Assembly (NCBI GenBank): GCA_965153355.1
Contig: OZ231127.1
Location: 28,086,001-28,150,000, forward strand
Length of the DNA: 64,000 bases
Direction of reading: 5' to 3'
From: Flaccisagitta enflata
Lineage: Eukaryota; Chaetognatha; Sagittoidea; Aphragmophora
This document shows positions 10,981-22,849 of this stretch, in pieces. The translations under genes were made by a program, and so were the position numbers. Within the stretch, counting starts at the first letter, position 1. Every line of letters starts with the position of its first letter. The notes beneath the pieces were generated by a model. That model did no database searches and was not told where the DNA came from. It saw only the letters and a program-made list of their open reading frames with translations.

Positions 10981-11532
10981 TTGTGCCTTTACTCGGGCGT
11001 GTTTACGTGGGGACGATTAGTCAACGTGCGCATTGGCAGCTCTTAATTTTTTTCTTATTTCCGGTTGCTTTGGTACCGTAAACGCGACTCCATTCATTGT
11101 TATTTTGTTTTTCGACTACAATTCGCGTTTCCGGCGAATCAAACCAAACAAATCGAGTGTTTTTCACGCAATTGGCCCTGTCCAACCCCGCGACTTTATC
11201 AAGTAAATCTTGTTTTCTTGGAAGAACTCCTTCTCAATGTTCAATTTTCGTCAACTAGAAGCTATCAATTTCGTTATGAGCAGGTTTATGAATATCTTAT
11301 AAAGTTATAATCATATCTTTTTATGCATTTAGTGACTTTTTACGAATTGCTATTTTGGACGAAATTTGAGCGAACGATTTTGTCTCATTTCTTGATTGCC
11401 GTGAACGTCATAACCCAAAGTTCATCTGCTATCTAGGACGCCATCTATTCCTAGAGAAGCGTGATAACTGCCTCGTCTGGAAAAAAACATGACGTCATCA
11501 TATCGTCACTCACTCATTCCTAAGTTCGGTGT
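10981..11532. other. unique sequence right of the foldback
   Basis: I see no repeat and no recognisable protein. A plus-strand frame at 11065-11310 has no motif that I know. Confidence 0.5.
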
Positions 11533-11538
11533 GTGAAT

Positions 11539-11635
<97 letters not shown>

Positions 11636-11662
11636 TCTGTGTGTGTCTGTGTGTGTCTGTGT
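11533..11662. repeat. (GT)n-(GA)n-(GT)n compound microsatellite
   Basis: GT units, then about 20 GA units (11563-11603), then GT units with CTGT interruptions. The GT flanks around a GA core make a near-symmetric structure. Confidence 0.96.
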
Positions 11663-11721
11663 GTACGTGCATTTGTTTACGTGTGCAGTGCGGTTCAATT
11701 GTCAAAATCCGACCTTGTGCG

Positions 11722-11808
<87 letters not shown>

Positions 11809-11814
11809 TTTTTT

Positions 11815-11904
<90 letters not shown>

Positions 11905-11907
11905 TTC

Positions 11908-11948
<41 letters not shown>

Positions 11949-11963
11949 TTTCTTTTTTTTTTC
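11722..11963. repeat. (CTTT)n microsatellite
   Basis: About 60 CTTT units with one long T-run interruption near 11808 and two CCTT variants. Pyrimidine-rich sequence continues to about 12040. Confidence 0.97.
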
Positions 11964-12224
11964 CTGCTTGCTTTCTTTTTCTATTCTCTCGCCTCTCTTT
12001 TATTTCATTCGTTTCTTTCTAGTTTTTTTTTTTTCTCGCTTTCGATCCATTGAGGCATCGTGGTTCTGCAGCGAGGCGATGTCCAGATTGACCTAAATCC
12101 TGCCTTTGATTCTTTCTTTCGTGTCTGAAACAGCGAAAACCTGCTCGCGATGCGTTTTAGTGGAGGAATTTGCTGATTTTATGGGGCGGTCCAAATTCGA
12201 ATCAAGGGTGAAACGAGAAGGGGG

Positions 12225-13523
<1,299 letters not shown>

Positions 13524-13706
13524 TTTAGTCGCGTGCACGCGACTCTGCACCCCGCTTTTTCCGTCCGTTCGTCCGTCCGTCCCTCCGTCCGTCTGTCCGT
13601 CCGTCCCTCCGTCCCTCCGTCAGCACGAGTCGAAAAGTGGGGAAACATGCATATCCGCCCCTGCCCATCCGTCCGCAACTGGTGGCCGTGTATCCGGCCT
13701 TGTTTT
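13524..13706 (+). mobile_element. TAGTCG element, mixed A/B copy
   Basis: The left hairpin is the perfect palindrome AGTCGCGTGCACGCGACT of subfamily A. The middle (CAGCACGAGTCGAAAAGTGG) and right arm (GTCCGCAACTGG) are of subfamily B. The core is a (CCGT)n run of about 60 bases. The arms do not match each other, unlike in most copies, which suggests a recombinant. Confidence 0.88.
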
Positions 13707-13882
13707 CAAAAGACTCGTTTTCACTTTGCTTTACAAAGGAAGTTACTCTAAAACTTAGTAAAAATCCTCGCGATAGATTCATCTAACTACTAAGTTTCAT
13801 TTTCTATTATCCGGTTATGGTAGAATAAGCTTATTTAAAAAGCCTCTTGAACAGCAGATTGATCGTCTACAGTTGCATGCTA

Positions 13883-14466
13883 CAGGGTGTTTCATGCCAA
13901 ATTAGATATAAGAAAACGATGCCATTCTGCTTTTAAAAATGCAAACATAGTTCTGAAAAAAAGTTCAAAGAGCACTTAAGCTCCGATTTTTTGTGTAAAA
14001 ATTTCATGGATTTGGGTCAATAATCTTGGCCACAATGTCAATTTGAAGTGAAATGAGCATTTAGATAAGAGGCTCTTTAAACATAATTTTGATTTTGAAA
14101 ATTCTTCTTTGAAGTGCTCTAATTTCGGCTTGAGCCACAGATGCCAAATTGGTCTCGAATTAAAGAAAATTTGATAAGCTTTAATTTGAGACCAATCTGA
14201 CATCGTTAAATCAAGCCGTTTAGAAATGAGAGCATTTTAAAGATAAACTTTGAAAATCAAAATTATGTTAAAAGAGCTTCTCTAAAATATGTTCATTTTA
14301 CTTCAATTTGATGTTGAGGCCAAGATATTTGACCCAAACCTTTAAAATTTTTACACAAAAAATCGGAGCTTAAGTGGTCTTTGAATCTTTTTTCAGAACT
14401 ATTTTTGCATTTTTAGAAGCAGAATGGCATCGTTTCCTTATATCTATTTTGGCATGAAACACCATG
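13883..14466. mobile_element. palindromic MITE, Tc1/mariner-like (TA flanks)
   Basis: The ends are CAGGGTGTTTCATGCC and the complement of CATGGTGTTTCATGCC, each flanked by TA (13881-13882 and 14467-14468). The arms pair almost to the centre near 14175 through CGATGCCATTCTGCTT and CTTAAGCTCCGATTTTTTG blocks. No coding capacity. TA flanks and a CAGGGTG terminus are typical of Tc1/mariner MITEs; the superfamily is inference. Confidence 0.85.
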
Positions 14467-14468
14467 TA

Positions 14469-15454
14469 CGTGAAGCAACACATCACTTAGTTCCGCCCGT
14501 CCGCCCTTAAGTTTATGCGGGCCTCAGTCCGTCCTTGGTCCATAACATGTGTCGATATTTTCAGGATCACTGTCTTTCTTCGAGGTCAGCGGAGTAAAAC
14601 TTAAGGACTAAGACACTTTTCCTTCATTGAGTTCTTTTTCCACTCTCACAATTTCATTGTCAAAATGTTTATAAACTTCTGACGCGATGTTAAAGGCTTG
14701 TCGCTTTTACTCGGCTTGTAGAATCAATCAGCCCTGGTTGAAAGAATTACCAGCGGTTCTTTTGACACCCGAAATACCTCGTCATTAAATGAATCTTTAG
14801 TCGAAAAGTTCGATGTTGAATGGGTCCAAAAGAATTTAAGGTCCAGGATTTAAAATGCGATTCAAATGGAATCAACATGAAAGATAATAGGAAGAGACGT
14901 ACAAGAGCGGGGAGTGAAAAATGTGTTTTCGCCCCTCGTAATTAGCCTGTTTTTTATCACAAAACCTGTTTTAGAAGAGTCATATGGGGTATATACATTC
15001 ATCGAGTACGGGAACTTCCACTTTTAAAGCTTAGAAGGATAGAAAACAAATCTCGCTCCTAACTTTTCGGGCGTTGAGAGCGCCTTTCCTTTGAGCTATT
15101 TTTTTCTGTATGACAAATTTCTTTGCTTTGCAAGTTTCCAATCGGAATTAGACTGACTGCGTCAACGCGAACGTTTGACTATGCAATTGTGCATGTTATC
15201 ATTTAGGAGAAGGACAAATGTGACGTGAACTTTTATCTGTTAACTGTTAGCTTTCCTCTATCTCTTCATACACTTCCGCGAGTGTTTGTCTGTCTGTCTG
15301 TTTCGGTTGTCTAATGTAGTCCCGTATTATATTCGTAACTGGTCAATCTCAACCTCCTGGCTCAAATCTCAGGCACCAGACTCAAACCCTATTTTTGAGC
15401 CTCAAAACTGACTCTCTCACTATCACACAATTCACACATCCACATACTCATATA
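14469..15454. other. unique sequence, no gene seen
   Basis: No long open frame or repeat. A GTCCGCCC-containing patch at 14492-14540 may be a very decayed TAGTCG core. Confidence 0.45.
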
Positions 15455-15457
15455 AGG

Positions 15458-15501
15458 GAAGCGGGTACCGCTGACCATCTAACGCTTTTGCGGCTATTGT
15501 C
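15458..15501 (+). mobile_element. GCAGCGGCC element fragment, 3' end
   Basis: GGGTACCGCTGACCATCTAA and CGCTTTTGCGGCTATTG match the conserved 3' end seen at 17.2, 18.5, 24.4 and 36.7 kb. Confidence 0.7.
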
Positions 15502-15569
15502 AGTACGTTTGTCTTTTGGTGCTTTAATCAATTGGTTCATTGATAAACCATCCAATCGACCGTCAGTCA

Positions 15570-15690
15570 CAATCACACAGTAACACACAAACACACAGTC
15601 ACACACAGACACATACACACACGCCGAACACAGTCACATACGCGCACACACACTCACACACTCACTCACTCACTCACACACCACACATAC
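15570..15690. repeat. degenerate (CA)n / ACACTC repeat
   Basis: CACACA with AGTCACACA and ACTCACTC variants over 120 bases. Confidence 0.85.
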
Positions 15691-15797
15691 AAACACAAAT
15701 GAGCTTCCAAACGTTTTGACTTAATTTTTTCGCTCCGGCTTGTGAGCAGGATTTTCGGGCAGGGGCAAAATGGTCAGGTTGTCGGCGGTAAAAAAGA

Positions 15798-15799
<2 letters not shown>

Positions 15800-15838
<39 letters not shown>
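15800..15838. repeat. (GA)n microsatellite
   Basis: About 19 GA units, followed at 15863-15880 by three to four ATGA units. Confidence 0.95.
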
Positions 15839-15840
<2 letters not shown>

Positions 15841-15948
15841 ATAAACCAAAAATGAATAAAAGTATGAATGAATGAATGAACGAGAGAGCAAGTGACTTAG
15901 TGGAGGACTGAAGACTGGTCTATGTTCTTATACAAACCTCTGATAAAA

Positions 15949-16144
15949 ACAAGGCCGGATACACAGCTACAGAAGTCGCGTGCCGGTAGGCAGGGGCCAT
16001 ATTTGAGGTCAGTGGAGTATTTGGGCAGGAGCAGTAAAGGCAATAACCCCGTAAACGCCGAAAAAGTAAAGTGTAACAGACGGACGGACCAACGGACGGA
16101 CCGACAAAGCGGGCTGTTGAGTCGCGTAGCACGCGTCTAAAAAA
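15949..16144 (-). mobile_element. TAGTCG element, subfamily A, full length
   Basis: Read on the plus strand it starts ACAAGGCCGGATACACAGC, then AGTCGCGTGCCGG as right arm, GGACGGACCAACGGACGG as core, and GAGTCGCGTAGCACGCGTCTAAAAAA as left hairpin. One hairpin base is mutated (GCGT for GCGA). Confidence 0.9.
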
Positions 16145-16825
16145 GCGTAACCATGGGCAAAAAAAAAAACGTACATGGCGGTTTTTGATACCTTTGACCG
16201 GCTTGGTTTCATTGAAAATATAAAAAATCGGTGACGGTTTGAAAGATCTTTGAAAGTTCTTCAAATCTAGACCAAGCAGAAAGTTGTAGCTCAATTCGTT
16301 TAGAAATGGCAACCGTTTGAAGTAAGCATCCCCATAATCTGTTAATTGAAGGGATTCAGTTCTCTGATCTTAGTTCTGTCTTTAAAAGCATGAAAAACAT
16401 ATTTGACAAAAGGAAACTAGGAATAATTTAAGAGAAAATGAAAATATAACTTATTATCTACAAAATGGCGCCAAGCAGACCTTTCCAAGTCAATCCGTTT
16501 AGAAATGGTAATCAACCAAAGACATTTAGTCCATAAATACAAGTTAGTAAAAAATGTCATATCTGGCAGATTTCAATTTGATACTTTTTTTTCAAATTAA
16601 CATATCTTCTAGAGTTTTCAAGTTAGAATTTCGTTCAACGACTCATATCAAAGATTTTTTGAAGCTCTTTAAAATGGTCATAGATTTTATGTACTTTCTC
16701 AAAAGCAGCGCCAAGTTATAGTAGAAATAAGCAATGTACGGTTTTTTTTTGCTCATGGTTATATGCGGAGGTTCTTCAAGACTTCCTTTCAATTTTTTTT
16801 TTCACCTCTCAACATGCATGGCCGC
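16145..16825. repeat. repeat-derived AT-rich sequence with a shared CCGTTTAGAAATGG motif
   Basis: The motif TCAATYCGTTTAGAAATGG occurs twice (about 16290 and 16491). Relatives sit at the centre of the palindromes at 14.2 and 31.6 kb and, inverted, near 36.27 kb. The stretch looks like decayed copies of that MITE group. No gene is seen. Confidence 0.5.
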
Positions 16826-16826
16826 A

Positions 16827-16900
16827 CACACACAGACTCACACACACACACACACGCACGCATGCACGCACGCACGCGCGCATGCGTGCGCGCGCGCAAA
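16827..16900. repeat. (CA)n passing into (CG)n/(CACG)n
   Basis: CACACA, then ACGCACGCATGC and CGCGCGC. This is alternating purine-pyrimidine sequence with Z-DNA potential. Confidence 0.9.
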
Positions 16901-16934
16901 CATTGAAAATTTACCGAAGGTTAGGGGTCATGCA

Positions 16935-17000
16935 TATTTCGTTGCGGACACGCAATTCTTTCAGAGGCTTTGTCTATCTGTTTGTTGGTCCGTGGTACAT
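16935..17000 (+). mobile_element. TAGTCG element, subfamily B left-end fragment
   Basis: GTTGCGGACACGCAATTC followed by AGAGGCTTTGTCTATCTG and GTTGGTCCG; it then runs into a CTTTGTTT repeat instead of the usual middle. Confidence 0.75.
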
Positions 17001-17002
17001 TC

Positions 17003-17128
17003 TTTTTCTTTTTTCTCTTTTTTTTCTTTGTTTCTTTGTTTCTTTCTTTGTTTCTTTGTTTCTTTCTTTGTTTCTTTGTTTCTTTCTTTGTTTGTTTGTT
17101 TCTTTCTTTCTTTCTCTTTCTTTCTTTG
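17003..17128. repeat. (CTTTGTTT)n microsatellite
   Basis: TTTCTTTG units with CTTTGTTT period and CTTT at the end. Confidence 0.93.
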
Positions 17129-17146
17129 TATGAAAGCAAAGGTCAC

Positions 17147-17372
17147 CGACCCCTTCGGGGCCGCTGCCCTGCTCCCCCTCAACTTCATTGACAACTTACT
17201 TAGGCAGGGCACGGGTACCGCTTACCATCTTATGCTTTTGCGACTATTTACTTTTTCGGCGTTTATGAGCTCTTTGAGCTCACCTCTCCCGCCCTAATGC
17301 CTGGCCCAAGCAACTTTCTCCACCACCCCCGCCCACCCGCACGCAACTGGAGTAGCCGTGTATCCGGCTATG
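17147..17372 (+). mobile_element. chimera: GCAGCGGCC element 3' part joined to TAGTCG right half
   Basis: 17147-17245 has TTCGGGGCCGCTGCCCTGC, GCAGGGCACGGGTACCGC and GCTTTTGCGACTATT. Without a gap it continues with TTTTTCGGCGTTTATGAGC and GCACGCAACTGGAGTAGCCG and ends GTATCCGGCTATGTTT, a TAGTCG right half. Confidence 0.8.
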
Positions 17373-17405
17373 TTTCAAAAAAAGTCAAATTAGATAATTC
17401 TACTT

Positions 17406-17910
17406 TTTGGGCAGCGGCCCCGAAAAGGCCGATGACCTATGCTTTCACACATAGGGAAAATTTTTTATTCTCCTTTTTGGGCAGCGGCCTAAAGGGCCTC
17501 TCAGGCCTCAAATCTGGCCTCTCAGGCCTCAAATCTGGCCTCTCAGGCCTCAAATCCAGCCTTTCAGGCCTCAAATCCAGCCTCTCAGGCCTCAAATCCC
17601 GCTTCTCAAGTCTCAAATCCTGCCTCTTGGGCCTCAAATACAGCCTCTTGGTCCTTAAACCTAGCCTCTCAGGCCTCAAATTCCCATTGAATAACATGGC
17701 AAATTGACAAAAAATTTAAAAAAATTGTAAAATTCCCCATGAATATCACGGAAAATTACCCCAAATATGCCCTCTCAGGACATATGGAAATTCACCCGTG
17801 TCCTACAGGACATCGGCCCTTTAGGGCCGCTGCCCTGCTCTCACTCCACTTCTTCAGCTAATCACTCCAAGCAGGGCATTGGGTACCGCTGACCATATGC
17901 GATCCCTGGA
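17406..17910 (+). mobile_element. GCAGCGGCC element with 21-bp minisatellite
   Basis: Starts GGGCAGCGGCCCCGAAAAGG and repeats GGGCAGCGGCCTAAAGGGCC at about 17480. A 21-bp minisatellite follows, then the inverted end TCCTACAGGACATCGGCCC, GGGCCGCTGCCCTGCTC, and the outer tail GCAGGGCATTGGGTACCGC. Terminal blocks are inverted copies of each other. Confidence 0.85.
17497..17695 (+). repeat. 21-bp minisatellite GCCTCTCAGGCCTCAAATCYG
   Basis: About nine units; the first two are identical and the later ones diverge. The frame across it gives a seven-residue repeat only because 21 is a multiple of three. Confidence 0.9.
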
Positions 17911-17944
17911 TGACTTGTTCTTCTTCTTCTTCTCCATCCACCCC

Positions 17945-18465
17945 CTCCGAAGCTCATATCCTAGCCTTGGGGCCTAAACCCTAGTCTCGAGGACCAAATC
18001 CTAGTCTTGAGGCCCAAATTCTAGCCTCAAGGTCTCAATCCTAGCCTCAAGTCTCAAATCCCAATCTTAAGGCTCAAATTCCAACCTAAAGGCTCAATTC
18101 CCAACCTTGAGGCTCAATCCCAGCCTGGAGGCCAATATCCCAGCCTCAAGGCTCACATCCCAGCTTCAAAGCTCAAATCCTAGCCTCAAGCCTCAAAGCC
18201 CAACCTCAAGCCTCAAATCCCAACCTCAAGCCTCAAATCCCAACCTTGAGGCTCAAATCACAGGTTCAAGGTTCAAATTGTAACCTAAAGCCTCAAATCC
18301 CAGCCTGAAGGCTTTTAAAACAGCCTCACAGCTCAAATCACAGCCTAGAGACTCAAATCCCAGCCTCAAGGCTCACTTCCCAGCCTAAAGCCTCAAATTC
18401 CAGCCTTGAGGCTCAAATCACAGCCTCGAGGCTCAAATCAAGTCCTTGAGGCCTAAATCACAGCG
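17945..18465 (+). repeat. 20-bp minisatellite, CCCAGCCTCAAGGCTCAAAT type
   Basis: About 25 degenerate 20-bp units. The consensus is related to the 21-bp minisatellite before it but lacks one base and has the inner inverted pair CCTCAAGG. Confidence 0.85.
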
Positions 18466-18547
18466 CTGCCGCTGCCCCTCTCACCATCTTACACCCACAA
18501 AGGGGCAACGGGTACCACTGACCATCTAACGCTTTTGCGACTATTGT
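18466..18547 (+). mobile_element. GCAGCGGCC element 3' end
   Basis: CGCTGCCGCTGCCCCTCTC, then AGGGGCAACGGGTACCACTG and CTAACGCTTTTGCGACTATT. It closes the minisatellite at 17945-18465. Confidence 0.75.
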
Positions 18548-18837
18548 AACATATAGGTTTTTTTATTTCGATATTGATTAAAAATTTGATTTTTTTTTCT
18601 TTTATATTATATAATTTTTTTAATTAATCGCTTCAAAAATACATGTTTTTTAAATGGCAATAATGATAATTTTGTAGAAATGATTTACTTTGATTTTTCC
18701 ACATTTTTATAAATGCAATTGTGATTAAAAATTCAGAATGCTTTAAAGTAAAAAAAACAAAAAATAATTAGTTTTTGACAAAAATCAAGTGAAAAAAACT
18801 ACAAAAAAGTAAAGTAATTTTTTCAAGCATTTGAATC
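18548..18837. other. very AT-rich spacer
   Basis: Poly-T and poly-A rich sequence without a repeat unit or gene. Confidence 0.6.
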
Positions 18838-19013
18838 AACAAGGCTGGATACACGGCTACCTTAGTCTCATGCAGGTGGGTAGGGGCCATATATGAAGTC
18901 ACTAGATCATTTGAGCAGTAAAGCCAAATACCGCAAAAACTCAACAAAAGTTAAGTCTGACGGACTGACGATCCGACAAAGCAGGGTGTAGTTACATAGC
19001 ACGCAATAAAAAT
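18838..19013 (-). mobile_element. TAGTCG element, subfamily A, decayed
   Basis: ACAAGGCTGGATACACGGC, then AGTCTCATGCAGGTGGG, GACGGACTGACGATCC, AAAGCAGGGTGTAG and TTACATAGCACGCAATAAAAA. All landmarks are present but mutated. Confidence 0.8.
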
Positions 19014-19142
19014 AATTATAATATATTAAATAAACATACAAAAAAAAAGAAAAAATTACAAAAAAAATCCACTTGCACGACTTTTTTCTGGTCGGCGAGA
19101 TCCGCCACAAAGGCATGATCGGTATTTCTAAAACAAAACGAT

Positions 19143-19193
19143 CCATACTACTTGACACACATACACGCACGCACACACACGCACGCACACAGA
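19143..19193. repeat. degenerate (CACG)n / (CA)n
   Basis: ACACGCACGCACACACACGC type units. Confidence 0.85.
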
Positions 19194-19233
19194 CGAAAGG
19201 AAGTCTTCATGAATGTCAGTCGTCAGAATTCTC

Positions 19234-19403
19234 CATAAAACTGCGTCCGTCCGTCTGTCCATCTGTCCGTCCGTCCGTCCGTAACGCCTGTGCGAAAACC
19301 GCGTATCTCGGCTGATGTAGGCCACGTCCTCGGTCGTGTCCGTCGGTTGGTCGGTTGGTTGGTCGGTCGGTCGGTCGGTAGGTCAGTCGGTCGGACACGC
19401 AAA
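19234..19403 (+). mobile_element. rearranged TAGTCG cores
   Basis: A (GTCC)n run at 19245-19283 and a (GTCG/GTTG)n run at 19340-19395, separated by CGCGTATCTCGGCTGATG and followed by GGACACGCAA. It looks like two core blocks without normal ends. Confidence 0.5.
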
Positions 19404-19476
19404 CGTTTTAAATGATCAAAACGGCTGAACCTGACGTAGTTTATCATTCCTAACAATTTTCATGCCATACCAAATT

Positions 19477-19506
19477 CATTCATTCATTCATTCATTCATT
19501 CATCCA
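19477..19506. repeat. (ATTC)n microsatellite
   Basis: Six to seven ATTC units. Confidence 0.93.
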
Positions 19507-19582
19507 TCAAAAACATTCATTCACAAATTCTTAATCAAGCAAGGCGCACTTATTGGCCTTAACTTGGCCTCGTTTCTTTGTT

Positions 19583-19583
19583 G

Positions 19584-19621
<38 letters not shown>

Positions 19622-19625
19622 GAGG
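19583..19625. repeat. (GA)n microsatellite
   Basis: GA run with one GC interruption. Confidence 0.95.
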
Positions 19626-20084
19626 GCCAATTCATTTCCGTAATGGTCCTGAAATTCTCAAGTTACTCATATGGGATCAATCATTTCAAAATATATTGTT
19701 AAATTCTTTGAAAACAAATAATTGTACATGTAAATAAATTTGAAAGAAGTGAAAATGACAGAAAATATTCAATGTAAAACAAGTTTAAAAATAGAAAATA
19801 ACAATATAAAATTCTTTTAAAAAAATGAAAAAAAATGAAAAAATAAGAAAAATTGCAGAGTTAAGATTGATAAATAAAAAATAAAAAATGAGAAATTTCA
19901 AAATAGAAGTAGAATAAAAGTTAAGTCTATTACTTAACAGTAATGGCGGCTGTTGCCGTGAGGAAAAAAGTCGTAATCATTGGTCACTTTTCACCAAGTT
20001 GTTGTCTCTAGTCACTGCAAATCTTTTTAATCAAATCAAATCAAGAGCAATTGTAGGTATTGATGGTACTGAAATCAGAGAAAG
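19626..20084. other. A-rich unique sequence, no gene seen
   Basis: Poly-A rich with AAAATGAAAAAA patches. No exon is supported. Confidence 0.5.
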
Positions 20085-20735
20085 ATAGTACTGAGCCAAA
20101 TGAGGTAGATGAGCTAAAATGCCCAAAATCACTCAACCAGACGACCACCTATGCTCACTTACATGCTTTCTTGTGCTTGCATGCTTAAATCAAATATCTA
20201 TTTATCTATCCCCTTAAAAAGAGAGAACGAGCTGAATGAGCTAAATGAGCTAGAATACTCAAAAACACCCTCACAGATGAGCAGCTCTGCTCACTGACAT
20301 GCTTTCTTGTATTTGCACGCTCAAACATCTATCAAAACATTTATTCATTTATTGAATTGAATTGAATCAGAACAAGTGACGCGGGGGTCACAATATCGTT
20401 GCGGACGGGTGGGCAGGGGCAGCCAACCCCCAGCCTTGCCCCAACCCCCTTCCCACACACTAACATACACCCACATTCAATGACAGCTGCAGCATCGTAA
20501 AATGCGCGTTTCTCGCGTTTTCAACTCGAGCGTGACGGACCAACCGACGGACGGACGGACGGACGGACGGATGGACGGACGGACAAAGCCTCTTATAGAG
20601 TTGCGTGTCCGCAACTAAAAACAGACTAAGCTAAATAAGTTAAATGAGCTAAAATGCTCAAAAACACCCTCACAGATGAGCAGTTACGCTCATAACCATG
20701 TTTTCTTGTATTTGCATGCTCAAACAAACTTTAAT
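20085..20735 (+). repeat. three copies of a ~110-bp repeat, the last two separated by a TAGTCG insertion
   Basis: Each copy has TGAGCTAAAATGCYCAAAA, CACCCTCACAGATGAGCAG and ACATGCTTTCTTGTATTTGC. Copies start near 20097, 20232 and 20640. The TAGTCG D element at 20375-20622 lies between copies 2 and 3. Confidence 0.8.
20375..20622 (-). mobile_element. TAGTCG element, subfamily D/B, full length
   Basis: Plus-strand order: GACGCGGGGGTCACAATATC, GTTGCGGACGGGTGGGCAGG, a pyrimidine-rich ACCCCC middle, GGACCAACCGACGGACGG, AAGCCTCTTATAGAGTTGCG and TGTCCGCAACTAAAAA. Both inverted arms carry the B-type half-site GTTGCGGAC. Confidence 0.9.
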
Positions 20736-20831
20736 ACACTCCTTTATTGATCCTACTTAAAATTCAAAAAAATCGAAAAAAATTCAATTAGAATTTTTCG
20801 TAAATAAATCTTGAAAAAAATCATAACGCAA

Positions 20832-20995
20832 AAAATATTTGTCGTAGAGCATTCTGCTTGGCGCCAAATGAAAGAGAATCATCAAATTCACTTACCCTGT
20901 CAATTTTGTTTGAGGGCCCATTTGCTCGGTGGAGAGCCACAACTTCCTAATAAGAAAATAAAAAACCCTGTTTCTCTCGAATATGTCAAAAAGTT
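20832..20995 (+). repeat. dispersed repeat shared with 26.3 kb
   Basis: ATATTTGTCGTAGAGCATTC, TGAAAGAGAATCATCAAATT and AATATGTCAAAAAG align in order with 26257-26415. The gene-like open frame across it is part of the repeat. Confidence 0.7.
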
Positions 20996-21241
20996 GAAGA
21001 CTGACGTCTACTTTTTTCCCCGATTAAAGTAATCAATTTTTTTTCATTATCTTTTAATGATCACGGAATATCTGCCATGAATGTAAGAAAAAGCATAGAA
21101 AAAAAACTATTTCCACCACTGTTGAAAATGGATAGAGAAGAAGGAGGAGGAGGAGGAGTCGGACGCATATGGCCGGAATATGTATTAGGTCCCGGGAATT
21201 CGGGACAAGGTGATGTCCTGGCATTTTGGGGCCTCGGGATT

Positions 21242-21295
21242 CACACACACACACATACTTACACACACACACACACGCACACGCACACACACACA
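21242..21295. repeat. (CA)n microsatellite
   Basis: CA run with CATACTTACA and CACG interruptions. Confidence 0.94.
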
Positions 21296-21547
21296 ATGAT
21301 GCCGACAGTGTCGTGAAACATTGTTTCTACATTGCTGTAACCGACTGAGCGGTAAACTAATGTCTGCATCCGGCGTTTTTAGCACACGCTTTTTTCCACT
21401 CTTTTCTCGTCGCTAGCACTGTTTTCAGGTGCGTCCTTGTATCTCGATACTAGGCAGTGTCTGTTTGTCCATAGGTTGGTTAGGCAATGATCACTGACGT
21501 AAAATATCTTATTATTTTGATAATAAATGTGCATGATTCCCATCGTC

Positions 21548-21785
21548 CAAATTATCATCATAGTTGTCGTCGTTATCATCATCGTCATTTTCCTCATCGT
21601 CATTGTCATAATCACCGTCTTCTCCGTCGTTGTCAACATCATCACCATTGTTATCAGTTTCTTCATGCCTGTCATCGTTGTCATCGACGCATTCAACTCT
21701 TTTGTCAACATCGTCATCAGCAGCCTCTTCATTGTTGTTTTCGTGTTCCTCGTTTTCATCGCTATGATCGTTTTCATCTTCTCAA
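21548..21785. repeat. degenerate (ATC/GTC)n trinucleotide repeat
   Basis: CATCATCGTC, GTTGTCATC and similar triplets over 240 bases. All three plus frames are open, as expected of NTC triplets; none looks like a gene. Confidence 0.85.
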
Positions 21786-22074
21786 TTATTGTAATTTAAT
21801 CCAACTGTGGCAAGACCGTCTATAGCATGACAATCTGAAGTTCAACCGTATATGGCGAGATCATCACAGGATCTGTTTCTACTCGTGACAATTGCGTTTC
21901 AACGGGCCACTCGGTCGCTCGCCACGTCCGTTTGTTCGCACCGCTCACTCGCTTTGCAGCACTTTGCTTTGCTTGCTTGCTTCATTCACAGGCTTGCTCA
22001 CTCACTTCGCTCACTCCCTCTGTCTGTCTGTCTTTCTGTGAATATGTCTGTCTCTCTTGTCCATCTACCTCTCT

Positions 22075-22075
22075 G

Positions 22076-22165
<90 letters not shown>
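22075..22165. repeat. (CT)n microsatellite
   Basis: Pure CT for about 44 units, preceded by a 60-base region of TCTG/CTGT variants. Confidence 0.97.
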
Positions 22166-22167
<2 letters not shown>

Positions 22168-22275
22168 ACAGAGACCGAGAGAAATGGACAGAAGAAAAGG
22201 CAGCCGGTTGGGTGGTCAGTTCAAGACGTCTTTCTTTTACTCCTGTCTTCCGATGTTTAACCTAATTCAGTCGCT

Positions 22276-22347
22276 CATTCATTCATTCATTCATTCATTC
22301 AACGGACAAAGCGGGGTATAGAGTCGCGTAGCACGCGACTAAAAAGA
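22276..22347 (-). mobile_element. (ATTC)n joined to a TAGTCG left end
   Basis: Five ATTC units, then GGACAAAGCGGGGTATAGAG and TCGCGTAGCACGCGACTAAAAA. Only the left half of the element exists; the microsatellite takes the place of the rest. Confidence 0.8.
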
Positions 22348-22781
22348 AAAAGGTATTTACCATGCGTTAACACTCGCATTTTGTATGTGCATTCACAAAC
22401 ACATACTTTAGCGCTCACGCTGATGCAGACTCAATTAAATTGAGCGGAAACTTTCGAAGCATGGAAAATAGTCATACAGAAGTAAGTCGCCAAAAGAATC
22501 GGTTGAAAAAATCGCGCGGGGCGAGAGGAGCGAGACTTTGTTTTCTTTGTAACAAGGCTGTAAGAGTGAATATTCTTTTACTTGACAACATCGTTGACCC
22601 AAACCAAAGCACTGGATATAATTTTCTCATAAAAAAGTGGTCTTAATAGGAGGGGCGAAAAGGGGCGAAATGACATTTTTTTTGAGCGAGATGCGCGCGA
22701 AGGTTTGCGTGCTGCTAGGGAGCTTTCGCGCTGTGTACCGGTTGACCTATCAAGGAATTTTCGCACGGGCTTTGTCAGCAC

Positions 22782-22786
<5 letters not shown>
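22348..22786. other. unique sequence, no gene seen
   Basis: A short plus-strand open frame at 22440-22646 (68 codons) has no known motif. Confidence 0.5.

Positions 22787-22846
<60 letters not shown>
22787..22846. repeat. (GA)n microsatellite
   Basis: Pure GA, about 29 units, extended to the right by degenerate purine-rich sequence. Confidence 0.97.
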
Positions 22847-22849
<3 letters not shown>

